A DNA stretch of 64,000 nt, taken from assembly GCF_009830945.1 (NCBI RefSeq), contig NZ_VWVV01000010.1, positions 124,001-188,000 on the forward strand, in the 5' to 3' direction. Positions 28,309-37,389 of this stretch are shown here, in pieces. The notes under the pieces are model-generated. The model was given only the letters and a program-made list of their open reading frames with translations, was not told where the DNA came from and did not search any database. The translations under genes and the position numbers were made by a program. How positions within the stretch are numbered: position 1 is the first letter of the stretch; each line of letters starts with the position of its first letter. The stretch is from Nocardiopsis sp. FR4. GTDB taxonomy: Bacteria > Actinomycetota > Actinomycetes > Streptosporangiales > Streptosporangiaceae.

Positions 28309-29913
28309 TCAGTACTCCACCGGGATCTCCTCGAACTCCCCGAAGGGGCCCGCCCGCAGGGTCAGCTCCTCCACGTCCACCGGCGGGGCGGGGAAGACCG
28401 CCACCAGGTTGTAGGTGTTGCCGGGCTGGAGCATGTGCACCTCCTCGGCGAAGCTGCTGTAGCGGCCCTCGCCGAAGGACATCTGAGCCACGTACCGCAC
28501 CAGGCCGCTCTCCGGCTCCAGCAGCTGGAAGCCGCCGAGCGTGCCCTTGTTGAACTGCTCCGGGCCGCCGGCCTGGATCGCCTCCTGGCCGCCCATGTCG
28601 GGGATGGTCGGCTCGTCGGTGGTGTTGGTCAGGGACACGGTGCCGATGACGTAGGCGCCGTCGCGGCGCAGCGGGTAGACCTCCAGGCGCACGCCGTCCA
28701 GCTCGCCCTCGGCCACCACCGAGCCCGGGTCGTCGTCGTAGGGGGCGGGCCAGGTGACGTTGCGCTGGGCGACGCCGAGGCCGTCGTCGTCGTACTCCTC
28801 CTCGTCGGTGGCCTCGCGGGTCTCGTTGAAGACGTACGAGAACTCCACGCGCCGGTTGCGGGCGCGGGCCTGTTCGTCGTCGGGGCCGCCCTCGCGGGCG
28901 ACCGGTTCGCGCTTGCCGCGGCCCTCGACCTCCAGGTCGTAGCCGGGTCCGAGCTCCTCGGCGAGCAGGTCGCGCACGGTCTCGGCCCGCCTGACCGACA
29001 GCGGGTCGTTGTAGGAGTCGTCGCCGATGCCGTCGGTGTGGCCGATGACCGTGATGACGGGCTCGTCGGGGTCGACGTTCTGGGCCAGGGTGGTGGCCGC
29101 GCGGCGCACGACGTCCTCGGCCTCGGAGGTCAGGTCCGAGCGGTCGAACTCGAACATCACGTCCGAGTGCAGGGAGATGATCTCGCGGTCGCCGTCCCGG
29201 GTGGTGGAGGCGATCTCGGAGTCGACGAAGCTCTGCACCCAGCCCTCGTCGGCCAGCGCGTCCCCGTCGGGGCGGCGGTTGGCGAAGGTGAGGTTCTCCC
29301 CGCGCGCGGGCGGGTTGTCCAGGCTCAGGTGGTCGGGGCCGTTGGGGTCCTCCGGGTCGGGCCGCTCCTCCTCCACGTCCTGGATCGGGATCCCGGTCAT
29401 CGCGCCGAGGCCGCTGCCGACGAAGGTGACCTGCTCGACCTCGTCGGGGATGCGGGGGAAGTAGCGCACGTACTCGTTGGTGACGCCGTCGTGGACCGGG
29501 TACAGGCCGTCCCGGTTGGGGCTCTCGGAACCGTACTTGAGGCCATCACCGTCGAGGAACTGCCGGTAGACGCGGCCGGTGAGCGGGTCGACGAGGGTGT
29601 GCGCCATGCTCAGGTTCCGGTTGGGTCCGGAGAAGTCGTCGAGGTAGGTGACCTCGTAGTACATGACGGTGTAGTCGTCGGTGCGCTCCAGTCCCGTGAC
29701 GGCGAAGCGCATCTCGGCGTCCTGACCGGTGTCCTGGAAGATGCGGCCCTCGCGGACGTAGGGGAACTCCTCCCGGACGGCCGGCGGGCCCGACGCGTCT
29801 CCGAACGTCTCCGACCACCAGTCGGATATGTCCGCGGTGACCGAGCAGCCGCTGAGGAGGAGGCTGCCCGAGACCACCAGCGCGACCGCGGTGAGGGGCG
29901 TCTTGCGCGCCAT
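28309..29913 (-). CDS. OmpA-domain lipoprotein
   Basis: 534 residues. Signal peptide with lipobox LLSGC (Cys ~24). A large N-terminal region of unknown fold precedes an OmpA/MotB-like peptidoglycan-binding domain at ~265-390 (SDVMFEFDRSDLTSEA, VIGHTDGIGDDSYNDPLSVRRAETV, RARNRRVEF). A further ~145-residue domain (~395-534) resembles no family I know. OmpA domains bind diaminopimelate-type peptidoglycan, so this protein would tether the membrane surface to the wall. GGAG precedes ATG 29913. Confidence 0.85.
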   Translation of the reverse strand: MARKTPLTAVALVVSGSLLLSGCSVTADISDWWSETFGDASGPPAVREEFPYVREGRIFQDTGQDAEMRFAVTGLERTDDYTVMYYEVTYLDDFSGPNRNLSMAHTLVDPLTGRVYRQFLDGDGLKYGSESPNRDGLYPVHDGVTNEYVRYFPRIPDEVEQVTFVGSGLGAMTGIPIQDVEEERPDPEDPNGPDHLSLDNPPARGENLTFANRRPDGDALADEGWVQSFVDSEIASTTRDGDREIISLHSDVMFEFDRSDLTSEAEDVVRRAATTLAQNVDPDEPVITVIGHTDGIGDDSYNDPLSVRRAETVRDLLAEELGPGYDLEVEGRGKREPVAREGGPDDEQARARNRRVEFSYVFNETREATDEEEYDDDGLGVAQRNVTWPAPYDDDPGSVVAEGELDGVRLEVYPLRRDGAYVIGTVSLTNTTDEPTIPDMGGQEAIQAGGPEQFNKGTLGGFQLLEPESGLVRYVAQMSFGEGRYSSFAEEVHMLQPGNTYNLVAVFPAPPVDVEELTLRAGPFGEFEEIPVEY

Positions 29914-30103
29914 GTGGGGGAACTCCGATCGTTGAGGAGACGTACGGCCAATATCCTCCTGCACTCGCGGGGCCGGGCCGACCGTCCCGTCCCCCCTTGA
30001 CGGGATACGCCCGCCCTGAGGGAGTTCCGGCCGGGTGCGGGAGGGGCGGCGGGGGCCGGGAGGGCCCTTTCCGGAGACGGCCGAAAAAACTCCGCTCCGG
30101 CAC

Positions 30104-30130
30104 CCATCCGCTCCCGCCCCGGCGCCGAAT
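30104..30130 (+). promoter_or_regulatory. SigK-type promoter
   Basis: CCATCC (30104-30109) and CCGAAT (30125-30130) are 15 nt apart and match the element pair reported for SigK promoters in mycobacteria. The GTG of the sulfite-oxidase-like gene is 7 nt after the -10, so the transcript should be leaderless. No other copy with this spacing was noticed in the cluster. Confidence 0.6.
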
Positions 30131-30137
30131 CCCCCAC

Positions 30138-31754
30138 GTGACCACCGAGACACGCGGGACCGCCCCGCCACGCGACAGGCGACGGGCCGTCGTCGGACCG
30201 GTCGTGGGCCTGCTCACCGTGGTCGCCGCACTGGGCGTCGCGGAGCTGGCCGCAGGACTCCTGCGCACCGTGTCACCGGTGTTCGCCGTCGGCGACACGG
30301 TCGTCGACATCACACCGCCCGCCCTCGTGGAGGTGGCGATCGATCTGCTGGGCAGCGCCGACAAGGTCGTGCTGGTCTCGGGGATCGCCGTCGTCCTCCT
30401 GGGTGTCGGGGCCGTACTCGGCGTGGTGGCGCTGCGGCGTCCGCGCGTCGGGTACGCGGGGCTGGCGGTGTTCACGGCGGTCGGGCTGGCCGCCGTGCTC
30501 CCCCACCGCGCCGCTGACCCGGTCACTCCGGTGCCAGTGATCACCGGCGCGGTGGCGGGGGCCGTCGCACTGGCGCTCCTGCTGCGGAGCGCGAACGCGA
30601 GCCTTCTGCCACAGGGGACGGGGAGTTCGACGGCACCGGCGGACGCGGAGGAGGTTCCCCGGTCCTCCACGACCGGAACGTCCGGCAGGGGCCCGGGCAG
30701 GCGCGGTTTCGTGCTCACCGCGGCCGGGGTCCTGGCCGTGTCCGGATCCGCCGGTGTCCTCGGACGCCGGCTGCCCGCGCTGGGCGGCGGCGCGGGTTCC
30801 CGCTCCTCCCTCGCCCTGCCCAACGCCGCGGACCCCCTGCCTCCGCTGCCCGCCGCCGACCTGGGGATTCCGGGGCTGACCCCCTTCACCACGTCCAACC
30901 AGGACTTCTACCGCATCGACACCGCGCTCACCCTTCCCCGGCTGGACGCCGACAGGTGGACCCTGCGGGTGCGCGGGATGGTGGACGAGCCGCTCGAGAT
31001 CGACATGGACGAACTGCTCGGCATGGAGCTGGTGGAGGCCGACATCACCCTGACCTGCGTGTCCAACCAGGTCGGCGGCGACCTGGCGGGCAACACGCGC
31101 TGGCTGGGCCTCCCGCTGGCCGACCCGCTGCGCCGGGCGGGCGTCCGGTCCGGCGCCGACCAGATCCTGAGCACCTCCGACGACGGCTGGACCTGCGGCA
31201 CTCCGACCGAGGTCGTCATGGACGGCCGTGACGCCCTGCTCGCGGTGGGGATGGGCGGCGAGCCGCTGCCCCACGCGCACGGGTACCCGGCCCGCATGGT
31301 CGTCCCGGGCCTGTACGGGTTCGTGAGCGCGACCAGGTGGGTCACCGACATCAAGCTCACCCGCTTCGCGGACGAGCAGGCCTACTGGGCGCAGCGCGGC
31401 TGGGCCGTGCGGGCGCCGATCAAGACCATGTCCCGCGTGGACGTGCCCGCGCCCCCGTCCCGCGTCGCCACCGGCGACGTCGTCCTGGCCGGGGTGGCCT
31501 GGGCGCAGCACCGCGGTGTCGACGCCGTGGAGGTGCGCGTGGACGACGGCGGGTGGCAGGTCGCCGAGCTGGCCGAGGTCTCCGGCATCGACACCTGGGT
31601 CCAGTGGGTCGCCGAGACCAGCGTCGAACCCGGACAGCACTCCGTGGAGGCCCGGGCCACCGACACCACCGGGTTCACCCAGCCCTCCGAACGGGTCGAC
31701 CCCGCCCCCGACGGCGCGACCGGCTGGCACAGAGTCCAGTTCACCGGCGAGTAG
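30138..31754 (+). CDS. Membrane-anchored sulfite-oxidase-like molybdopterin oxidoreductase
   Basis: 538 residues. Residues ~1-165 hold four to five membrane segments and a low-complexity linker, then a further hydrophobic stretch. From ~260 the sulfite-oxidase fold begins (NQDFYRIDTALTLPRLDADR), with the molybdenum-ligating cysteine in DITLTCVSNQVGGDLAGN, then HAHGYPARMVVPGLYGFVSA and the C-terminal dimerisation Ig-like domain (WAQHRGVDAVEVRVDDGGW). No ribosome binding site is seen before GTG 30138, consistent with the leaderless SigK-type promoter. It heads the fasciclin-sigK-rskA set. Confidence 0.88.
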   Translation: MTTETRGTAPPRDRRRAVVGPVVGLLTVVAALGVAELAAGLLRTVSPVFAVGDTVVDITPPALVEVAIDLLGSADKVVLVSGIAVVLLGVGAVLGVVALRRPRVGYAGLAVFTAVGLAAVLPHRAADPVTPVPVITGAVAGAVALALLLRSANASLLPQGTGSSTAPADAEEVPRSSTTGTSGRGPGRRGFVLTAAGVLAVSGSAGVLGRRLPALGGGAGSRSSLALPNAADPLPPLPAADLGIPGLTPFTTSNQDFYRIDTALTLPRLDADRWTLRVRGMVDEPLEIDMDELLGMELVEADITLTCVSNQVGGDLAGNTRWLGLPLADPLRRAGVRSGADQILSTSDDGWTCGTPTEVVMDGRDALLAVGMGGEPLPHAHGYPARMVVPGLYGFVSATRWVTDIKLTRFADEQAYWAQRGWAVRAPIKTMSRVDVPAPPSRVATGDVVLAGVAWAQHRGVDAVEVRVDDGGWQVAELAEVSGIDTWVQWVAETSVEPGQHSVEARATDTTGFTQPSERVDPAPDGATGWHRVQFTGE

Positions 31755-31770
31755 GGGTCCCCCATCCGTC

Positions 31771-31790
31771 ACCGCTCCCAGGAGCGGTGA
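31771..31790. terminator. Perfect hairpin between the oxidoreductase and fasciclin genes
   Basis: CACCGCTCC-CA-GGAGCGGTG. An attenuator, mRNA-processing site or operator is possible. Confidence 0.45.
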
Positions 31791-31830
31791 AGCGAAACAA
31801 CCGAAGTTCAGCAAGTTGAAGGAGAGCATG

Positions 31831-32483
31831 ATGATTCGCAAGTCCGCCCTCACCGTCTCCGCCTCCGCAGCCGCCCTCGCCTTCGGTCCCACCGCCTGTG
31901 GCGGCGGCATGGAAGGCAGCGCCGGCTCCGCGGAGGAGACCCCGACCAGCAGCGAGACCGAAGGCAGTGCGGGCATGGACAACGGGAAGGGGCCACGGCC
32001 CAGACCGCGGGCGAGAACTTCGGCCCCGGCTGCGCCGCGGTGCCCGAGGACGGCGCCGGCAGCTTCGAGGGCATGGCCCGGGACCCGGCCGCCACGGCGG
32101 CCTCCAACAACCCGGCGCTGTCCACGCTCGTGACGGCCGTGCAGGAGGCCGACCTGGTCGACACCCTGAACTCGGCCGAGGACATCACCGTCTTCGCACC
32201 GACCGACGACGCGTTCGCCGAGATCCCCGAGGAGGACCTCAACGCGCTGCTCGCCGACAAGGAGCAGCTGACCGAGGTACTGACCTACCACGTGGTGGAG
32301 GGCCGCCAGGACCCGTCCGCCCTGGAGGACGGCGCGTTCACCTCGCTCCAGGGCGGGGACGTCACCACCGCGGGCTCCGGCGAGGACTTCACGGTCAACG
32401 GCGACTCCGAGGTCGTCTGCGGCGACGCGCAGACCGCCAACGCCACCGTCTACATCGTCGACACCGTGCTGACGCCCCAGTAA
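31831..32483 (+). pseudogene. Fasciclin-domain lipoprotein (MPT70/MPT83-like), frameshifted
   Basis: The N-terminal frame from ATG 31831 gives a secretion signal ending TACGGG and an acidic Ser/Glu linker up to MDNGKG. Then the frame shifts by one base at the G-run 31987-31992 (AAGGGG). The continuation is in the next frame: TAQTAGENFGPGCAAVPEDG and a complete fasciclin domain (ALSTLVTAVQEADLVDTLN, ITVFAPTDDAFAEIP, LTYHVVEG, VYIVDTVLTPQ). One extra G would restore a ~218-residue protein. The gene is either a fresh pseudogene, phase-variable, or affected by a sequencing error. Fasciclin lipoproteins are classic SigK targets. Confidence 0.8.
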
Positions 32484-32620
32484 GAGTAAGGTCCGAGGAC
32501 GGTATGACCCCCGGGCGGCCTGAGCGTTGACGCCGGGCCGTCCGGGCCCCTGCCCGCACCCCGGGCACACGGCACTCCATCAACCGCAGAGCAGCACAGG
32601 AACACCAGGAAGAGGAGCGG

Positions 32621-33232
32621 ATGGACGAGCAAGCCGCGATACCCCGGGGTCCCCGTGGGGTGGGAGCCGAACCCCGGGTTCCGCCCTCCCAGCGGCTCAC
32701 GGAGCTGCTCCGCCAGGTGGCGCGCGGCGACGAAAGCGCGTTCGGGGAGGTGTACGACCTGGTCAGCCCGTCGGTGTACGGCCTGGTCCGTCGTGTGCTG
32801 CGCGATCCCGCCCAGTCGGAGGAGGTCGCGCAGGAGGTGATGGTGGAGGTCTGGCGCACCGCCTGTCGGTACGACGAGCGGCGGGGCAGCCCGCAGGCGT
32901 GGGTGATGACCCTGGCTCACCGCAGGGCGGTGGACCGGGTGCGCTCCGAGCAGGCCGCCACCGACCGCGAGGCGCGGGCGGCGGCCGCGGACGCGCAGAG
33001 ACCCTACGACGAGGTGGCCGAGGAGGCCACCGACCGGCTGGAACGCGAACGGGTGCGGCGCTGCCTGGACACCCTGACCGAACTCCAGAGCCAGTCCGTA
33101 CGTCTGGCCTACTACGGCGGTTACACCTATCGTGAGGTGGCCCGCCTTCTTTCGACGCCGTTGGGCACCGTGAAGACGCGGATGCGCGACGGCCTGATCC
33201 GTCTACGCGACTGCCTGGGGGTGGAGTGGTGA
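32621..33232 (+). CDS. sigK: ECF RNA polymerase sigma factor SigK
   Basis: 203 residues. Sigma2 (FGEVYDLVSPSVYGLVRRVL, QSEEVAQEVMVEVWRTACRYD) and sigma4 (LTELQSQSVRLAYYGGYTYR, LLSTPLGTVKTRMRDGLIRL). Cysteines 148 and 198 are 50 residues apart, the same spacing as the redox pair Cys133/Cys183 of M. tuberculosis SigK, so a disulfide switch is likely. AGAGGAG is 3 nt before ATG 32621. Its stop overlaps the rskA start. Confidence 0.9.
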   Translation: MDEQAAIPRGPRGVGAEPRVPPSQRLTELLRQVARGDESAFGEVYDLVSPSVYGLVRRVLRDPAQSEEVAQEVMVEVWRTACRYDERRGSPQAWVMTLAHRRAVDRVRSEQAATDREARAAAADAQRPYDEVAEEATDRLERERVRRCLDTLTELQSQSVRLAYYGGYTYREVARLLSTPLGTVKTRMRDGLIRLRDCLGVEW

Positions 33233-33969
33233 GGAGGAGACTGGGCCAGGACCCGCACATCCTCTCGGGAGCCTACGCCCTGGGTGCGCTGTCGCCGGGT
33301 GAGAGCGTGCGCTTCGAGGACCACCTGGCCGACTGCGACTCCTGCGTACAGGAGGTCCGCGGCTTCGCCGAGACCACCGCCCTGCTCGGCTCCGCCGCCG
33401 CGAGCACGCCCCCCGCCCAGCTGCGCGAGCGGGTGATGGAGGAGGTTGCCCGGACACGGCAGCTCGCCCCTCCGCCCCAGCGCGTCCCCGACCCGCGCCG
33501 CGGCGGGTGGACGCGGGGTCTGGGGCTCGTGCTGGCCGCCTGCCTGGCCGCCGTGATCGCCCTGGGCGTGGTCGCCTTCGACCAGGTCCGACAGATCCGG
33601 GAGCTGCGGGAGAACGAGCAGCTCATCGCGGCGGTGCTGGCCGACCCCAACGCCTCCTACACCAGCGCGGAGCCCATGGAGGGCGTGTCCGTGACCGTGG
33701 TGCGCTCCGAGCGCACCGGGCGGCTGGTGTTCAGCGCGCACGGCCTGGACCGGCTGCACGACGAGGACTACCAGCTCTGGCTGACCCGCGACGACGGCAC
33801 CGTGTACTCGGCCGGGGTGCTGACCGTGGACGAGTCCGGTTTCGTGAGCCCGGTCCTGGCCGCCCCGCAGGGTCCGGCCACCGAGGGCGTGGCCGTGACC
33901 ATCGAGCCCGAGGGCGGCTCCGAGCAGCCCACCTCCGACCCGGTGATGGCGCTGCCGATCGACGGCTGA
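33229..33969 (+). CDS. rskA: Anti-sigma-K factor RskA
   Basis: 246 residues. The N-terminal zinc-type anti-sigma domain has HxxxCxxC in DHLADCDSCVQEV (~31-43). One membrane segment (GLGLVLAACLAAVIALGVVAF, ~98-118) follows, then an extracytoplasmic RskA domain (EDYQLWLTRDDGTVYSAGVL). It holds SigK at the membrane until regulated proteolysis. GTG 33229 overlaps the sigK stop by 4 nt; GTG 33226 is an alternative. Confidence 0.9.
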   Translation: MRRRLGQDPHILSGAYALGALSPGESVRFEDHLADCDSCVQEVRGFAETTALLGSAAASTPPAQLRERVMEEVARTRQLAPPPQRVPDPRRGGWTRGLGLVLAACLAAVIALGVVAFDQVRQIRELRENEQLIAAVLADPNASYTSAEPMEGVSVTVVRSERTGRLVFSAHGLDRLHDEDYQLWLTRDDGTVYSAGVLTVDESGFVSPVLAAPQGPATEGVAVTIEPEGGSEQPTSDPVMALPIDG

Positions 33970-34107
33970 CCCCGGGCGGCCGTGGCCCGGTCCCCGGTGA
34001 CCGGCACGGCGGTCCCCGGTTCGGAGTTCCCGGACGCCGCCCGCTACGGCGACTGGTCCGATGATCGGACCGCTCGCCGACGGCCGGCGCGTCCGGACCC
34101 GCCGGGG

Positions 34108-35400
34108 TCAGGCCACGGAGACCTCCTCGGGCCGGGGCAGGTCGCGCATCACCGGCGAGAGGCTGAACAGCGCGGCGAGCGCGGACACCAGGGCCATCGT
34201 CAGGAACACCCAGGTGGGTCCGGCCAGGTCGAAGATCACCCCGGTGCCGAGGATGCCGATCGGCTGGGAGACCAGGGCCATGAACGTGACCGCGCCCAGG
34301 ACCCGGCCCTGGTGGCCGTCGGTGACCGAGGCCGAGACGTAGGCGTGGAAGACCGCGTTCACGCACGGCACGATGGCGAACACGCAGCCCACCAGCATCC
34401 CGAGCGACAGCACGGTGGGGGCGACCACCAGCGCGAGCGCGCACACCGGGGCGCTCCAGGCCGCGGCGAGGAAGGTGGCCGAGGGACGCACCCACCTGAC
34501 CACCACCCCGGCGAGCAGGGCGCCGACCAGGCCCCCGGTTCCGGCCAGGGAGACGGTGAGCCCGATCTGGAAGTGGCTGGCGCCCTGGCCCTCGGCGGTC
34601 GCGATGAGGGCCAGAAAGGCGCCCGTCTGGGTGAAGGTCAGGTTGAAGCCGACGATCCACAGCATCATCGGGCGCAGTATCGGGTGCCTGGCCAGCACGG
34701 TGAACCCGGTGACCGTGTCGCGCAGCGTCCACCGTTCGGGCTCGTCGAGCCGGTGGGCCTGCATCGGGCGTCGGATGAGGGCCACGAGCACCGCGGAGGC
34801 CAGGTAGCTCAGCGCCTCGGCGGCGAAGGGGAAGGCACGGCCGAGGCTGAAGAGGGACCCGGCGACCGGTGCGCCCAGTGCGGTGGTGGTGAAGAAGCGG
34901 ATCTGGTTCTGGGCGGAGGCCTCGGCCACCTGTGCCGGGGGCACCAACTGCTTGATGGAGGCCATCGCGACGGGGTTGGAGACGCCCATCATGGCCGCGG
35001 AGCCGACCGCGACGCCCACGATGACGGGAAGCGTGGCGTGCTCGGTGAACAGGAGGACGGCGAAGAGGCCGAGCAGTGCCAGGCGACCGAGGTCGCAGCA
35101 CAGCAGGATCGTCCTGCGGTTGGACCGGTCGGCGAGCGAGCCGCCGATGACCGCGGCGACCATGGTGGCGACGACCTGGGCGGCTCCGATGACGCCCGCC
35201 TGCGTCGCCGACCCCACGAGGAGGAGGGCGAGCAGGGGGTAGGCGACCTCGCCGCTCTCCTTGCCGAGCCCGGCGAGGAAGCGGCTGGTCCACAGGATCT
35301 GGAAGTCGCGGTTGCGGATGAGCGGGAGGTTCTGTTCCGCGCTGTCGGCGGGGGGCCTCGCCCCGGTCGACACGGAGGGGCGGTGCTGCCGCTCTGTCAT
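34108..35400 (-). CDS. MFS transporter (EntS/MFS_3 type)
   Basis: 430 residues with about 12 membrane segments. MFS loop GGSLADRSNRRTILL after helix 2 and RNRDFQILWTSRFLAGLG at the N-terminus place it with MFS_3 exporters for siderophores or macrolides. No ribosome binding site precedes ATG 35400; instead its start overlaps the stop of a 21-codon leader ORF (ATGA), so translation is probably coupled to it. A drug-export role is inferred only. Confidence 0.88.
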   Translation of the reverse strand: MTERQHRPSVSTGARPPADSAEQNLPLIRNRDFQILWTSRFLAGLGKESGEVAYPLLALLLVGSATQAGVIGAAQVVATMVAAVIGGSLADRSNRRTILLCCDLGRLALLGLFAVLLFTEHATLPVIVGVAVGSAAMMGVSNPVAMASIKQLVPPAQVAEASAQNQIRFFTTTALGAPVAGSLFSLGRAFPFAAEALSYLASAVLVALIRRPMQAHRLDEPERWTLRDTVTGFTVLARHPILRPMMLWIVGFNLTFTQTGAFLALIATAEGQGASHFQIGLTVSLAGTGGLVGALLAGVVVRWVRPSATFLAAAWSAPVCALALVVAPTVLSLGMLVGCVFAIVPCVNAVFHAYVSASVTDGHQGRVLGAVTFMALVSQPIGILGTGVIFDLAGPTWVFLTMALVSALAALFSLSPVMRDLPRPEEVSVA

Positions 35401-35462
35401 CGCAATCGACTGACCCGTCCGCAGACCCCGAACGGGGGCCTGACGAGGGGGGTGGTTCTCAT
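35397..35462 (-). CDS. 21-residue leader peptide overlapping the MFS gene start
   Basis: Short ORF that reads MRTTPLVRPPF then GVCGRVSRLR and ends at TGA 35399-35397, overlapping the MFS ATG by 4 nt. CATAAT (35474-35469 on this strand) is 6 nt before its ATG, a good -10 for a leaderless mRNA; a weak TTCGCC lies at -35. Arg-rich with one cysteine. It resembles translational leader peptides that sense ribosome stalling or an amino acid. Inference from layout; no homolog search was possible. Confidence 0.5.
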   Translation of the reverse strand: MRTTPLVRPPFGVCGRVSRLR

Positions 35463-35474
35463 GCCGTCATTATG

Positions 35475-35842
35475 CGCGCATTGCCCTCTTTGGCGAACTT
35501 TGATGTTTCTGTCCTGAGCACGGTAGGGATCGGCGGGAAAATCCGCTCCGGACGTGGTGTAGGGACCCGCCCCGGAGAACGCGCGCGCCGGTGTCGGGGG
35601 CCGGGAGCGTGCCGAGTGAACAGGAGGAACCACGGAGCGCACACGGAACCGGGGCCGCGAACGCCCCGGAGCCCCCGGTCCGGCTGCGCCGGGCCCCGGG
35701 CAAGCGCCGGGGCCCGGCTGCCAGGAACGACGGCGGAGGGTCCGCGGGAGGCCCGAACGGCGGTCGCGGCGAAAATGGCCGGGTTCGGCCATCCGTCCCG
35801 CCGACCGGTGTCCACGGCCGTCGGCCGACCGCGGAACCACCG
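35475..35842. other. Gene-free gap between the two MFS genes
   Basis: No coding frame of normal character. The left part carries the leader promoter. The rest is GC-rich and featureless by eye. Confidence 0.5.
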
Positions 35843-37201
35843 TCAGACCGGGCGGCCCGCGGCCGCGGCCTCGACACCGCGCGGGGTGCGCTCGGCGTGG
35901 GCCACCACGAGGGCGGCCACCAGAGAGCCCCCGGCCACCAGCGCGTACGAGGCGGTCCACCCCCCGGTCAGTTCGCCGAGCAGGCCGAACAGCAGCGGGC
36001 CGCCCAGGGCCATGCCGCTGCCCGCGCCCTGCACGAACCCGGACAGGGCCGCCGCGCCCTGCGGGGTGGTGCTGCGGGCGTTGATCATCGTCATGGTCAC
36101 CACGAACAGGCTGGTGCCCAGACCCAGGGCGAGCACCCACAGCGGGGCCAGCCCGGAGGCCAGGGCGATGCCCGCGTAACCGACCGCGTAACCGGCCAGG
36201 CCGAGCGCCACGACCGGGAAGGTGTTGGAGGCGCGCAGCGTGACCGTGGGTGCCACCAGGCCGAACAGCAGGCTGGTGCCGACCATCAGGGACACCATGC
36301 TCCCGGCCATGGCCGGGGTGTGACCGGCGTCGGTGAGGAGGGTGGGCAGCCAGGTGAACAGGGTGAAGACGTTCCACGTGACCATGCCGAAGAGGAGGGC
36401 CATCCGCCAGGCCATACCGACCCGCCAGATCGGCCGGGCCAGCGCGGGGCCCGCGGTCGTCGGCGCGGCGGCGGCCGCCGGGTGCGGTCGGCCGCGCTGG
36501 AGCGCCCACAGCAGGGCGGCGACCAGGGCGAGCACCGACCAGGACCCCAGGGCGAAGCGCCAGCCCACCACCTCGGCGAGAGGGACGGCGACCAGGGGCG
36601 GGACGAGGGCGCCCACGTGGATGGCGACCATCTGGACGGTGCTCAGGGCGGCCAGGCGGTCGGGGAAGTACTGCTTGATCAGCGGCGGGATCACGACGTT
36701 GCCGAGCGCCGCACCGGTGAGGGCGACCCCGGTGAGCACCAGCAGGGTTCCGGTGCCGGGGGCGAAGGCGCGCAGGGCCTGGCCGACACCGGTCAGCAGC
36801 ATGCTGAGCACGGCGGTGGACTCCGGCCCCAGGCGGCGCATGACCGCGGGCGTGACCAGGCCGAAGACGGCGAAGGCGACCAGCGGCAGGGTGCCGAGGA
36901 GGCCGACCACCGCGGCGCCGAAGCCGAGTTCCCCGCCGACGGTGGTCAGCAGGGGTGACAGGGAGGTGACCACCAGGCGCAGGTTCAGGGCGGCGCAGAC
37001 GACGGCGGCCAGGGCCAGGGCGCGGCCACGGGTACGGCTCGGGTCGCGGTGCCGGCCGCGGACGGGACCGCGGCGCTGACCGCGGTCGCGGGTCTGGCGG
37101 CGGAGCGAAGCCGGATCGGGGGTGTGGGCCCGGCTTCGTCCCCGCTCGTGCGGGCGTACCGACGGTCGGTCGGTGGTGCCCGCGACGGAGGAAGGTCTCA
37201 C
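35843..37201 (-). CDS. MFS transporter (CynX/NimT family)
   Basis: 452 residues, 12 membrane segments, beginning ALALAAVVCAALNLRLVVTSLSPLL after a ~55-residue Arg-rich hydrophilic N-terminus. ALGNVVIPPLIKQYFPDR and the overall pattern match CynX-type cyanate/nitroimidazole-like permeases. GTG 37201 is chosen with AAGGGA 10 nt upstream. Divergent from the Lrp regulator, which probably controls it. Substrate unknown. Confidence 0.85.
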   Translation of the reverse strand: MRPSSVAGTTDRPSVRPHERGRSRAHTPDPASLRRQTRDRGQRRGPVRGRHRDPSRTRGRALALAAVVCAALNLRLVVTSLSPLLTTVGGELGFGAAVVGLLGTLPLVAFAVFGLVTPAVMRRLGPESTAVLSMLLTGVGQALRAFAPGTGTLLVLTGVALTGAALGNVVIPPLIKQYFPDRLAALSTVQMVAIHVGALVPPLVAVPLAEVVGWRFALGSWSVLALVAALLWALQRGRPHPAAAAAPTTAGPALARPIWRVGMAWRMALLFGMVTWNVFTLFTWLPTLLTDAGHTPAMAGSMVSLMVGTSLLFGLVAPTVTLRASNTFPVVALGLAGYAVGYAGIALASGLAPLWVLALGLGTSLFVVTMTMINARSTTPQGAAALSGFVQGAGSGMALGGPLLFGLLGELTGGWTASYALVAGGSLVAALVVAHAERTPRGVEAAAAGRPV

Positions 37202-37360
37202 GGTACGGACGTCCCTTGTGTTCTGCGGTGGTGCCTCATCGCACCGGGTCGGGGCCGAACGGCGGGGCGACACTGCCTGCCCGGAAGGATCGCTTCCTGG
37301 CGAGCCAAATACGACCTTTTCTCCCAAATGTTAGACACAGAGCGGACGGGTAGACAAGAT

Positions 37361-37383
37361 TCCGTACTTTCTACGGATATACT
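37361..37383 (+). promoter_or_regulatory. Lrp operator dyad and -10 element
   Basis: TCCGTA (37361-37366), CTTTC, TACGGA (37372-37377) is a perfect 17-bp dyad. It directly abuts TATACT (37378-37383), a -10 that is 6 nt before the Lrp ATG, implying a leaderless, self-repressed gene. Confidence 0.65.
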
Positions 37384-37389
37384 GGCCGC

